In this document: one piece after another, positions 56,196 through 64,000 of the stretch
Layout of the letters: the number at the start of each line of letters is the position of its first letter
How positions within the stretch are numbered: the stretch's first letter is position 1
Assembly: GCA_964543795.1 (NCBI GenBank)
Contig: CAZIZN010000004.1
Location: 62,001-126,000 of the forward strand
DNA from: JACKIC01 sp964543795
GTDB lineage: Bacteria > Planctomycetota > UBA1135 > UBA2386
Length of the DNA stretch: 64,000 bases
Reading direction: 5' to 3'
Notes under the pieces: model-generated
What the model was told of the DNA's origin: nothing
Database searches by the model: none
Seen by the model: only the letters and a program-made list of their open reading frames with translations
Made by a program: the position numbers and the translations under genes

Positions 56196-58433
56196 ATGCC
56201 CACCACGCCTTCCCTGGCCGCTCGCCTGCTCCCGTTCTGGTTCTGCGGCGCGCTGCCGCTCGGCGCCCAGGTGCCGGACCGGCCACCCGCGGCGCCGCGC
56301 GCGCTCACGGCCGAGCAGAGCCACGCGCGCATGGTGGAGACGCTGCGCAGCATCGCCGTCGCGGCGCGTGCCGAACACAAGTACCACGGCGACGCGGCGG
56401 CGAAGGCCCTCTGGTCCGACCTCGCCGCCCAGGGTGATCGCGCCGGCTGGAAGCTGCGGCTCGACGCCGCGCAGGCGCACCTGCGGCTCGGCGACCTGCA
56501 GCGGGGCATCGACGTGCTGACCGCCGCGCGCGACGCCCTGCGCGACGGCCGCATCGAGGGCGACGCCGACGCCGCGACCGCGATCGTCTTCTATCTCGGC
56601 ATGGCCTACCTGCGCCTGGCCGAGACCGAGAACTGCTGCGCGCGCGCGACGCCCGAGAGCTGCATCCTGCCGCTGCGCGGCGGCGCCCTGCACACGAACA
56701 AGCAGGGCTCGCAGATGGCGATCCCGAACTTCGAACTCGTGCTTGCCAACACGCGCCCCGACGACTTCTGGCACCTGAGCGCCCGCTGGCTGCTCAACCT
56801 CGCGCACATGACGCTCGGCACCTGGCCCGACGGCGTGCGCCCCGAACACCGCATCCCGGTGACCGCTCTGCAGTCGTCGGTCCCGTTCCCGCACTTCGAC
56901 AACATAGCGCAGAAGGTGGGACTCGACACCTTCGCGATGCTCGGCGGCCTCGTCGCCGACGACTTCGACGGCGACGACGATCTCGACGTGCTGATGTCGC
57001 TGTGGAACGCCGACGGCCAGATGCGCTACTTCCGCAACGAGGGCGACGGCACGTTCGCCGACCGCACCGAACAGGCCAACCTGATCGGCATCACGAGCGG
57101 CATCAACATGTTCCAGGCCGACTACGACGACGACGGCGACCTCGACGTCGTGCTGCTGCGCGGCGCGTGGCTCTACGACGGCGGCCGCCACCCGAACTCG
57201 CTGCTGCAGAACCGCGGCGACGGCTCGTTCGTCGACGTCACGTTCGCCGCCGGCCTCGGCGAGGTCGCCTACCCGTCGTCGCAGGCGGACTGGGCCGACA
57301 TCGACAACGACGGCGACCTCGACCTCTACGTCGGCAACGAGACGACCGCGAAGATCCACGCGCCGTGCCAGCTGTTCGTCAACCAGGGCGACGGCACGTT
57401 CGTCGACGTCGCCGCCGCGGCCGGCGTCGAGAACCTCGGCTACACCAAGGGCGTCTCGTTCGGCGACTACGACGCCGACGGGCTCGTCGACCTGTTCGTC
57501 AGCAACCTCGCCAACGAGAACCGCCTCTACCACAACCTCGGCGGCTGCCGCTTCGAGGACGTGGCGCCGAAGCTCGGCATGACCGCGCCGATCGCGAGCT
57601 TCCCGACCTGGTTCTGGGACTTCGACAACGACGGCCACCTCGACCTGTTCGTCGCGGCCTACAGCACGGGCGTCGGCCACGTCGCCGGCCATCTGCTCGG
57701 CACGGCGGTCCGCGACAGCCGGCACGACCTGATGAAGCTCTGGCGCGGCGACGGCAAGGGCGGCTTCACCGACGTCGCCGCACGAATGGGACTCACCTAT
57801 CCGGCGCTGCCGATGGGTGCCAACTTCGGCGACCTCGACAACGACGGCTGGCTCGACTTCTACCTCGGCACCGGCGACCCCTATTACTACAACCTGATGC
57901 CGAACCTGATGTACCGGAACGACGGCGGCGCGCGCTTCGTCGACGTCAGCATGGCCGGCGGCTTCGCGCACCTGCAGAAGGGACACTCGATCTCGTTCGC
58001 CGATCTCGACAGCGACGGTGACCTCGACGTCTACGCGGTGATGGGCGGCGCCTATCCCGGCGACGCCTCGTACAACGCACTCTTCGAGAATCCCGGCTTC
58101 GGCAACCACGCGCTCTGCGTGCACCTCGTCGGCACGGACAGCAACCGCTCGGCGATCGGCGCCCGGATCCGCGCCGTGTTCACCGAGGACGGCCGCGAAC
58201 GCTCGGTCTACCGCCACGTCAACAGCGGCGGCAGCTTCGGCGCCAACCCGCTGCGGCAGACGATCGGCACCGGCAAGGCCACGCACATCGACCGGCTGGA
58301 GATCCTGTGGCCGCGCAGCCGCAAGACCCAGACGTTCACCGACGTCGCGGTCGATCGCATGGTGCGGATCGTCGAGGGCACGGACGCGCTGACCCCGGTC
58401 GCGCTGCGCCGGACGAAGCTCGGCGGCGGGTGA
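56196..58433 (+). CDS. secreted FG-GAP/ASPIC-UnbV (CRTAC1-like) protein
   Basis: The 745-residue protein has a signal peptide (LAARLLPFWFCGALPLGAQ), a helical first 200 residues with TPR-like character, and from about residue 235 a series of FG-GAP repeats with calcium-binding DxDxDGxxD loops: DDFDGDDDLDVL, YDDDGDLDVV, IDNDGDLDLYV, FDNDGHLDLFV, LDNDGWLDFYL, and LDSDGDLDVYA. The C-terminal ASPIC/UnbV domain shows SAIGARIRAVFTEDG and RQTIGTGKATHIDRLEILWP. Such proteins are common secreted products of planctomycetes and relatives and are of unknown function. It is transcribed divergently from the Mrp cluster. Confidence 0.88.
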   Translation: MPTTPSLAARLLPFWFCGALPLGAQVPDRPPAAPRALTAEQSHARMVETLRSIAVAARAEHKYHGDAAAKALWSDLAAQGDRAGWKLRLDAAQAHLRLGDLQRGIDVLTAARDALRDGRIEGDADAATAIVFYLGMAYLRLAETENCCARATPESCILPLRGGALHTNKQGSQMAIPNFELVLANTRPDDFWHLSARWLLNLAHMTLGTWPDGVRPEHRIPVTALQSSVPFPHFDNIAQKVGLDTFAMLGGLVADDFDGDDDLDVLMSLWNADGQMRYFRNEGDGTFADRTEQANLIGITSGINMFQADYDDDGDLDVVLLRGAWLYDGGRHPNSLLQNRGDGSFVDVTFAAGLGEVAYPSSQADWADIDNDGDLDLYVGNETTAKIHAPCQLFVNQGDGTFVDVAAAAGVENLGYTKGVSFGDYDADGLVDLFVSNLANENRLYHNLGGCRFEDVAPKLGMTAPIASFPTWFWDFDNDGHLDLFVAAYSTGVGHVAGHLLGTAVRDSRHDLMKLWRGDGKGGFTDVAARMGLTYPALPMGANFGDLDNDGWLDFYLGTGDPYYYNLMPNLMYRNDGGARFVDVSMAGGFAHLQKGHSISFADLDSDGDLDVYAVMGGAYPGDASYNALFENPGFGNHALCVHLVGTDSNRSAIGARIRAVFTEDGRERSVYRHVNSGGSFGANPLRQTIGTGKATHIDRLEILWPRSRKTQTFTDVAVDRMVRIVEGTDALTPVALRRTKLGGG

Positions 58434-58481
58434 GCGGCCCGGCCGGGTGCCCCCGCCCGCCGCGCCGCAGGCGGTGTGGGG

Positions 58482-58487
58482 TATCCT
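58482..58487 (+). promoter_or_regulatory. candidate -10 element (TATCCT) of the sigma factor gene
   Basis: GGTATCCTTG places TATCCT 23 bases before the ATG at 58511. It is the same ten-base string as before the CRTAC1-like gene. There is no clear -35. Confidence 0.3.
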
Positions 58488-58510
58488 TGGCCCGTCCGAA
58501 CCAACCCTGC

Positions 58511-59134
58511 ATGCTCCCCCCCGGCGAGCCCGGCGCCCCCCACCTGTACCCCTCCACCTGGGGCCGGCTGATCGACAGCATCGACGCGGCGAACGTGTTC
58601 GTGCTGATCGCCAGCTGGCTCGGTCCCAAGGTCCGTCTCGAAGTCTCGGTCGAGGATATCTGGCAGGAGACGCTGTGGATGGCCTGGCGCGATCGCCAGC
58701 AGCACGAGTGGGTGAACCTGACCAAGTACCGCGGCTGGCTGCTCGGCATCGCCCGCAACCGCGTGCTGGAGGTGGTGCGCAACATCGGCCGCCAGAAGCG
58801 CGGTGGACTGGTCCGCACGCAGCAGATGTCGTCGCTCGGCGGGCCCGAGTCGGTGGCGGGCTACCTGCCGCCGCAATCGACCACACCGAGCCGCGTCGCC
58901 AGCAACCTCGAACGCGCACGCTGCCTCGAACGCGCGCTCTTGGCCGTCGACGAACCGCTGCGCGAGGTCGTGCGCCTGCGCCTGTTCGAGGAGCGCACTT
59001 CGCAGGAGAGCGCGACCGAACTCGGCATCCCGCTGTCGACGGCGAAGGACCGCTTCCTGCGGGGCACGCGCCAGTACCGCGACGCCCTGCGGCGGCTCTT
59101 CGGCAGCGACGACACCCACGGATCCTCGCCGTGA
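58511..59134 (+). CDS. ECF-type RNA polymerase sigma factor
   Basis: The 207-residue protein has a sigma region 2 with VSVEDIWQETLWMAWRD and FLWQEV-like promoter-melting helices (KYRGWLLGIARNRVLEVVR), and region 4 with ERALLAVDEPLREVVRLRLF and SQESATELGIPLSTAKDRF. An unusually long linker (about residues 100-135) separates the two. It fits the ECF sigma factors that planctomycetes encode next to a Ser/Thr kinase gene. Its stop overlaps the GTG of the kinase by four bases. Confidence 0.85.
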   Translation: MLPPGEPGAPHLYPSTWGRLIDSIDAANVFVLIASWLGPKVRLEVSVEDIWQETLWMAWRDRQQHEWVNLTKYRGWLLGIARNRVLEVVRNIGRQKRGGLVRTQQMSSLGGPESVAGYLPPQSTTPSRVASNLERARCLERALLAVDEPLREVVRLRLFEERTSQESATELGIPLSTAKDRFLRGTRQYRDALRRLFGSDDTHGSSP

Positions 59135-62100
59135 CCGACTCCTCCTCCGCAGACCCTGCCTTCGCCGACCTGCTCGACGAACTGCTGGCGGCGCTGCTCG
59201 ACGGCGACGAGCCCGACCTCGCCGCGCTGGCCGCGCGGCACCCCGCCGTCGCACACCGCCTCGACGAAGCGCATCGGCTGGCGTGCTCCGTGGCTGGGCG
59301 CCGCACGAGCACACGGCCGTCGCTGCGCGGCTACCAGATCGTGCGCGAACTCGGCCGCGGGGGCATGGGCACGGTCTACCTGGCCCGCCAGCAGGACCTC
59401 GACCGCGAAGTGGCGCTCAAGGTGCTGCCCCACTCGTTCGGCCTGTCGGCGCACAGCCGGCAGCGTTTCCTCGACGAAGCCAGGGCGCTGGCGCGCGTGC
59501 AGCACGAGCACATCGTCGGCATCCATCGCATCGTCGACGACGGCGAGCTGCTCGCATTCGAGATGGAGTACGTCGACGGACCGAGCCTGCAGGACGTGCT
59601 CGCCCACCTGCGGGCCGTGCGCGAACAGGGCGCTGCCCCGAGCCTGCAGCACGTCGCCGACCTGCTGCGGCTGCCGCTCGCGAGCCTCGGCGCGCCGAAC
59701 CTGACGCTGTTCTTCGTGCGGCTCGGCCGCGCGATCGGCCGCGCGCTCGGCGCCGTGCACGCCGCCGGCTTCGTGCACCGCGACGTCAAGCCGTCGAACA
59801 TCCTGCTGCGCCAGAACGGCCAGCCCGTGCTCGCCGACTTCGGCCTCGTCCGCGACACCGCGCTCGAGCGTTCGCACAAGACGGGCTTCGTCGGCACGCC
59901 GGTCTACTCCTCGCCGGAGCAGCTGCGCGGCAACGCGCCGATCGGGCCGACGACCGACGTCTATGCGCTCGGCGTGACCCTCTACGAGTGCCTGACGCTG
60001 TCGCCGCCGTTCGCCGGCCGCACGACGACCGACCTGCTGAGTCGCATCGAGAACGGGCGCATCCCGCCGCTGCGAGCCAGCCATCCCGAGGCGCCGCGCG
60101 ACCTCGAGACGATCCTCGTGCACGCGATGGAACTCGAGCCAGAGCAGCGCTACCGCGACGGCGCCGAGTTCGCCGACGACCTGCAGCGCCTGCTCGATCT
60201 GCTGCCGATCCGCGCCCAGCCGGTGTCGCTGCTGCGGCGCGTCGACAAGTTCGCGCGGCGCAACCGCCGCCCCCTGCTCGCCGGGCTCGTCGGCGCAGCG
60301 CTCGTCGCGCTCCTGATGGTGCCGCTGCTGAACCGGGTCCAGGCCGCGGACCGCCGACAGCAGGTCGCCCGCGACGAACTGCGCGCGGCGCGCGAGGTGC
60401 TGCTGTCGAGCGAGGTGCGCCTGCACGCGTGGCAGCGCGGCGTCTGGGGCGCGACCCAGGAGGACGGGGCCCGGGCCCGCGACGCGGCGCTGCAGCGCAG
60501 TGCTGCGCACTACGAACGCGCCCTGGCCGCCGACCCCACGGCGCGCGCCGTCCGGCGCGAACTGGCCGTCGTGCGCATGGCGCTGTGGCAGCGGCAGGTG
60601 CTGCTGTTCCACGCGCAATCGATCTCGCTCGCGCTGGCGTCGGACGAGTACCGGCAGCTCGCGGCGGAACTGCCGCAGCTGACGCGCCGCCTCGCCGCGT
60701 CGTCCGCGGCGGGCACGACCGCCGATCTGGACCTCGTCGCCGAACTGCGCGCCGCAGGCGACGACGAGCAGGCGGCGTTCGGTCTGCTGGCGTTCCTCGT
60801 CGGCGAGCTCCGCTGGTGCGAAGCCGCCTGGGAGGACCACGCCGCCGGCGCCGACGACGAACCGCTGCGCGACGCGGTGCTCGGACTCCTCTACCTGACC
60901 GACGGGGCGCCCGAGCGCGCCTACGTGCGGCTGCGCGCCGCGCAGCGAACGCTGCCCGACCCGGTCCTGGCGCTCGAACTCGCCGATGCCGCCCTGGCGA
61001 TGGGCGAGACCCGTCAGGCCGCCGCCTGGTTCGAACTCGCCAAGGACGCCGACGACCCGCCCGCCGTGCGCGCGCGCGTCGCCGCCGACCTGCAGCTGGC
61101 CGCGGGCGACATCGACGGTGCCCGGCAGTGTTACCGCGATCTGGCGCGCGACAACCGTTCCGATCCGACGCCGCACCACCGGCTGGCGCAGCTCGCGATC
61201 CGCGCCGGCGACCTCGCGCGGGCCGCCGCCACGCTCGACGAGATGCTGCAGCAGTGGCCGACGATGACCCGGCTGCGGCTCGACCGCGCGCGCGTGGCGC
61301 TGCTGCAGCGCGACGTGCTCGGCTACGTGCAGCAGGTGGTCGCGCTGCTCGGCGACGAGCAGCCGATGCGTTCGCAGGGCAGTGCCACGGACCTGCTGGA
61401 ACTGCTGCGCATCGGCGGCCTCGAGGACCTGTACCGGCGCACCCACGAACGTTTGCCCGAGGTGCGGCTGGGCCGCAGCCTGTTCGGCGGCGAGGTGCCG
61501 CTCGCGGGCCTGCGGCCGCGCGCGGCGGTGGACCAGCTGCAGGCCATGCTGCCGACCCTGGCGTGGCTCGCGCAGCGCCGGGACGAAGCGCTCGGCCAGC
61601 CGAGCCACCTGGACCCGTGGACGGCCACGCTGCTCGTCGCGCTGCCGTTCGCCGCCAACCGGCTCCCCGGACTCGCGCCGGGCGCCTCGCCGCTGCAGCG
61701 CCTCGTCCTCGAGGCCGTGCCCTGGCTGGCGCGACGCTCCTACCGTCACGTGCAGCCCTACGTCCGGTGGCTGGCGATCCAGGCCATGCCGGGCCCGTGG
61801 CACTTCTTCCAGATGCAGCCGGTCCGACCGCCCGCCGACCTGGCACCCAGGCTCTCCTTCGGCGGCACGATCGTGCCCGGCGCGGACTGGAACGACGACG
61901 GCGTCGCCGAGCTGCTCGTCGCCGCCACCACGCCGCGCCCCGAGAACGGCATCGGCAGGGCGTTCGTCGTCGACGGCCGCAGCCTGGCGATCCTCGCCGA
62001 CGTGTCCGGGAGTTCGCCCGAGCACCTGTTCGGCTACGCACTGGCGCTGGTCGGCGACATCGACGGCGACGGCGCCGCGGACTGGCTGGTCGGCGCGCCC

Positions 62101-62997
62101 GCCGGCACGCCGGCGGCGCGCGACGGCTGCGTCGAGGTGATCTCGGGCCGCCTGCACCGCCCGCTCGCGACGTTGCGCGGCAGCGGCGTCGCGTTCGGCG
62201 TCGCCCTGTCCGGCACGGGCGACGTCGACGGCGACGGCGTGCCCGACTTCGCCGTCGGCATGCCGCCGATCGCCCGCAACGCCACCGGCCAGGGTTCGGT
62301 CACGATCTTCTCGGGCCGCACGCGGCTGCCGCTGCGCACGTTGACCAACCGGGTGCCCGGCATCTGGTTCGGCGCGGCTCTCGCCGACGCCGGTGACACC
62401 GACGGCGACGGCGTGCACGACCTCGTCGTCGGCGGCAACTTCGGCGGCGCGCCAGGCACGGTGTTCCTCTACTCGGGGCGCACCGGCGAGGTGCTGCACA
62501 CCTGGAGCGACGACCTGGCCGACAGCGGCTTCGGCATCACGGTCGCGGGCGCCGGCGATCTCGACGGCGACGGCGCGGGCGACGTCGTCGTCAGCGCGGT
62601 CCGGCGCGACCCGCGCATCGGCCTCGACCAGGTCCGGGTCTACTCGGGCCGGACCGGCGCCCTGCGGTTCACGCTGCGCGGCGACCGGCCGGGCATCCAC
62701 TTCGGGGCCGCGATCGCGCGCTATCCGGCCCCACCGGGGCGACCGCCCTGGATCGCCATCGGCGCGCCGCTCGGTGGCGAAGGCAGTTCCGGCGCCGTCC
62801 TGGTGATCGACGAGCACGGCCGCCGCCGGGCCACCCTGCAGGGTGCTGGCATGCTGTCGCGGTTCGGGTCCTGGGTCGTGCCGGTCGACGACGTCGACGG
62901 CGACGGTCGCCCCGAACTGTTCGTGAGCAGCCCCGGCATGCCCGCATCGGTGGCGGTCACCCGCGTCGGGTCGCGCGACATGCAGTTCAGCCGCTGA
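59131..62997 (+). CDS. membrane Ser/Thr kinase with TPR-like and FG-GAP outer domains
   Basis: The 1288-residue protein has an N-terminal helical segment, then a complete kinase (about residues 66-340): ELGRGGMGTVYLARQQ, VALKVLP, FVHRDVKPSNILL, ADFGLVRD and YSSPEQLRG. One membrane helix (PLLAGLVGAALVALLMVPLL) precedes TPR-like helices (about 440-800). The C-terminal part holds at least four FG-GAP-like repeats such as VGDIDGDGAADWLVGAP, TGDVDGDGVPDFAVGMP, AGDTDGDGVHDLVVGG and AGDLDGDGAGDVVVSA, expected outside the cytoplasm. It starts at GTG 59131 and is coupled to the sigma factor. A hypothesis is that kinase and sigma factor act in one signalling path. Confidence 0.85.
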   Translation: MTDSSSADPAFADLLDELLAALLDGDEPDLAALAARHPAVAHRLDEAHRLACSVAGRRTSTRPSLRGYQIVRELGRGGMGTVYLARQQDLDREVALKVLPHSFGLSAHSRQRFLDEARALARVQHEHIVGIHRIVDDGELLAFEMEYVDGPSLQDVLAHLRAVREQGAAPSLQHVADLLRLPLASLGAPNLTLFFVRLGRAIGRALGAVHAAGFVHRDVKPSNILLRQNGQPVLADFGLVRDTALERSHKTGFVGTPVYSSPEQLRGNAPIGPTTDVYALGVTLYECLTLSPPFAGRTTTDLLSRIENGRIPPLRASHPEAPRDLETILVHAMELEPEQRYRDGAEFADDLQRLLDLLPIRAQPVSLLRRVDKFARRNRRPLLAGLVGAALVALLMVPLLNRVQAADRRQQVARDELRAAREVLLSSEVRLHAWQRGVWGATQEDGARARDAALQRSAAHYERALAADPTARAVRRELAVVRMALWQRQVLLFHAQSISLALASDEYRQLAAELPQLTRRLAASSAAGTTADLDLVAELRAAGDDEQAAFGLLAFLVGELRWCEAAWEDHAAGADDEPLRDAVLGLLYLTDGAPERAYVRLRAAQRTLPDPVLALELADAALAMGETRQAAAWFELAKDADDPPAVRARVAADLQLAAGDIDGARQCYRDLARDNRSDPTPHHRLAQLAIRAGDLARAAATLDEMLQQWPTMTRLRLDRARVALLQRDVLGYVQQVVALLGDEQPMRSQGSATDLLELLRIGGLEDLYRRTHERLPEVRLGRSLFGGEVPLAGLRPRAAVDQLQAMLPTLAWLAQRRDEALGQPSHLDPWTATLLVALPFAANRLPGLAPGASPLQRLVLEAVPWLARRSYRHVQPYVRWLAIQAMPGPWHFFQMQPVRPPADLAPRLSFGGTIVPGADWNDDGVAELLVAATTPRPENGIGRAFVVDGRSLAILADVSGSSPEHLFGYALALVGDIDGDGAADWLVGAPAGTPAARDGCVEVISGRLHRPLATLRGSGVAFGVALSGTGDVDGDGVPDFAVGMPPIARNATGQGSVTIFSGRTRLPLRTLTNRVPGIWFGAALADAGDTDGDGVHDLVVGGNFGGAPGTVFLYSGRTGEVLHTWSDDLADSGFGITVAGAGDLDGDGAGDVVVSAVRRDPRIGLDQVRVYSGRTGALRFTLRGDRPGIHFGAAIARYPAPPGRPPWIAIGAPLGGEGSSGAVLVIDEHGRRRATLQGAGMLSRFGSWVVPVDDVDGDGRPELFVSSPGMPASVAVTRVGSRDMQFSR

Positions 62998-63075
62998 ATT
63001 CCGTGATGGGTCCGACCGGAGCCGGGCGGATGGCTCCCTGTCTCCACACATTCTCCTCACCGGAATCGATCCATC

Positions 63076-64000
63076 ATGAACAACATCGCGCTCGGCAGCA
63101 TCGCGCTCGCCATCGCCTGCTCCCCCCTCGCCGCACAGTGGAACCAGGCCGCGCCGGCCGCCTCGCCCTCGCCTCGCTACGGCCACGGCATGTGCGTCGA
63201 CACGACCACCAACCGCGTGCTCCTGTTCGGCGGGTCCGCCGGTTTCTCGACCAGCAGCGAGACCTGGGGCTTCGATGGCGTCACCTGGACGCAGCTCGCC
63301 CCGACGGCGTCGCCCACCGGCAAGACCGGCATCGACCTCGTCTACGACCCGATCCGCGGCGTGGCCGTGCTCTACGGCGGCCTCAACACGTCGTTCTTCG
63401 GCGGCGCCTCGGTCGACCAGACCTGGGAGTTCGACGGCACCACCTGGACGCGGGTGTTCCCCGTCACCACGCCGGGAGGCCTGGGCAACTACGGCATGAG
63501 CTTCGACCTCGTGCGCCAGCGCGTCGTGCTCTACGGCGGCACCGCCGACAGCCGGTTCCCGATCGCCGAGGGCGGCACGTGGGAGTTCGACGGCACGAAC
63601 TGGTCCGCGATCACGACCACTGCGTCGCCCGGCCCGCGCGAGCGTCCGGCGATGTGCTTCCACGCCGGCATCGGCCGGACCGTGCTGTTCGGCGGCATCG
63701 ACCCGCAGATCGGCGGCAACGACACGACCTGGCTCTACGACGGCACGAACTGGATCCCCGCGGCGATCACGGGCGCGCGCCCGGCCGTGCGCACCGGTGC
63801 GGAGATGACCTACGACTCGCAGCGCGGCGTCTGCGTGCTGACGGGCGGCCTCGACCCCAACACGGGCACGCCGATCGTCGACACGTGGGAGTTCGACGGC
63901 TCGGCCTGGACGCAGATCGGCAGCGCCACGAGCGCGCGCTACGCGCATGCGCTGGCCTACCTGCCGACCACGCGCAACGTCGTGCTCTTCGGCGGCGTCA
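63076..64000 (+). CDS. secreted kelch-repeat protein, 3' end outside the window
   Basis: The frame starts at ATG 63076 and is open at base 64000, giving 308 residues. It has a signal peptide (IALGSIALAIACSPLAAQW). Kelch-like repeats follow, each with NRVLLFGG, GVAVLYGG, QRVVLYGG, GRTVLFGG or NVVLFGG and a TWEFDGTTWT-type strand, about 50-60 residues per repeat. It is a likely beta-propeller outside the cytoplasm. A weak hairpin with stem GGAGCC/GGCTCC at 63018-63037 lies between it and the kinase gene. Confidence 0.88.
   Translation, partial: MNNIALGSIALAIACSPLAAQWNQAAPAASPSPRYGHGMCVDTTTNRVLLFGGSAGFSTSSETWGFDGVTWTQLAPTASPTGKTGIDLVYDPIRGVAVLYGGLNTSFFGGASVDQTWEFDGTTWTRVFPVTTPGGLGNYGMSFDLVRQRVVLYGGTADSRFPIAEGGTWEFDGTNWSAITTTASPGPRERPAMCFHAGIGRTVLFGGIDPQIGGNDTTWLYDGTNWIPAAITGARPAVRTGAEMTYDSQRGVCVLTGGLDPNTGTPIVDTWEFDGSAWTQIGSATSARYAHALAYLPTTRNVVLFGGV

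Noticed and set aside
58861..63948. A 1695-residue minus-strand frame
   Set aside because: It is antisense to the kinase/FG-GAP and kelch genes, which have clear families.

Overview
The window is very G+C-rich chromosomal DNA from a Gram-negative bacterium. I infer a member of the Planctomycetota, with moderate confidence. The clues are several large secreted FG-GAP, Asp-box and kelch proteins, an ECF sigma factor paired with a membrane Ser/Thr kinase, a second kinase fused to an FGE-like domain, and a MoxR/DUF58/vWA gene cluster with many GTG starts. Nothing here is a ribosomal RNA or a direct taxonomic marker beyond rpsB, tsf, pyrH and frr.

Layout. (1) 1-1137: the 5' part of an IS110-family transposase that leaves the window at base 1, its non-coding flank, a possible 41-residue membrane peptide and one copy of a 35-bp palindromic repeat. 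(2) 1138-16596, all minus: a tightly packed cluster, read from 16596 downward, of a hypothetical membrane protein, MoxR ATPase, a DUF4350-like membrane protein, ABC ATPase, ABC-2 permease, DUF58 protein, BatA-like vWA protein, double-vWA protein, a DCC thiol oxidoreductase and an Asp-box secreted protein. (3) 16698-21782: fumarylacetoacetate-hydrolase family enzyme, prenyltransferase-like toroid protein, a fused DUF2064-VOC protein and a HEAT-repeat protein. (4) 21883-24423, plus: glycosyltransferase 2 and two methyltransferases. (5) 24443-30657, minus: rpsB-tsf-pyrH-frr, tRNA-Lys, a Trm112-like protein and a SurA/PpiD-like membrane protein. (6) 31021-34702: a GGDEF protein converging on a PilC/GspF-like protein plus histidine kinase. 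(7) 34858-43134, minus: tatC, cinA, a kinase/FGE-like fusion, a lipoprotein and a PP2C phosphatase. (8) 43135-47074: a 130-bp tandem duplication, a membrane coiled-coil protein with a BRCT-like end, then coaE and an atypical rho. (9) 47150-55883, minus: a secreted protein and a ten-gene Mrp-type antiporter cluster. (10) 56196-64000, plus: a CRTAC1-like protein, ECF sigma factor, kinase/FG-GAP fusion and a kelch protein cut by the window end.

How the genes may work together. The 4-nt start/stop overlaps through 4746-16596 make one long transcription unit likely, combining a MoxR chaperone with its usual vWA/DUF58 clients and an ABC exporter. The Mrp cluster should form one membrane cation/proton antiporter with three proton-channel subunits. 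The kinase, lipoprotein and PP2C genes form a phosphorylation module. The strongest leads for something unusual are the Rho with arginine in its Walker A motif, the 35-bp repeat placed just after two gene ends, the BRCT-like membrane protein, the kinase-FGE fusion, the DUF2064-VOC fusion and the IS110 flank that may encode a guide RNA. I saw no CRISPR array, prophage or classical defence island.
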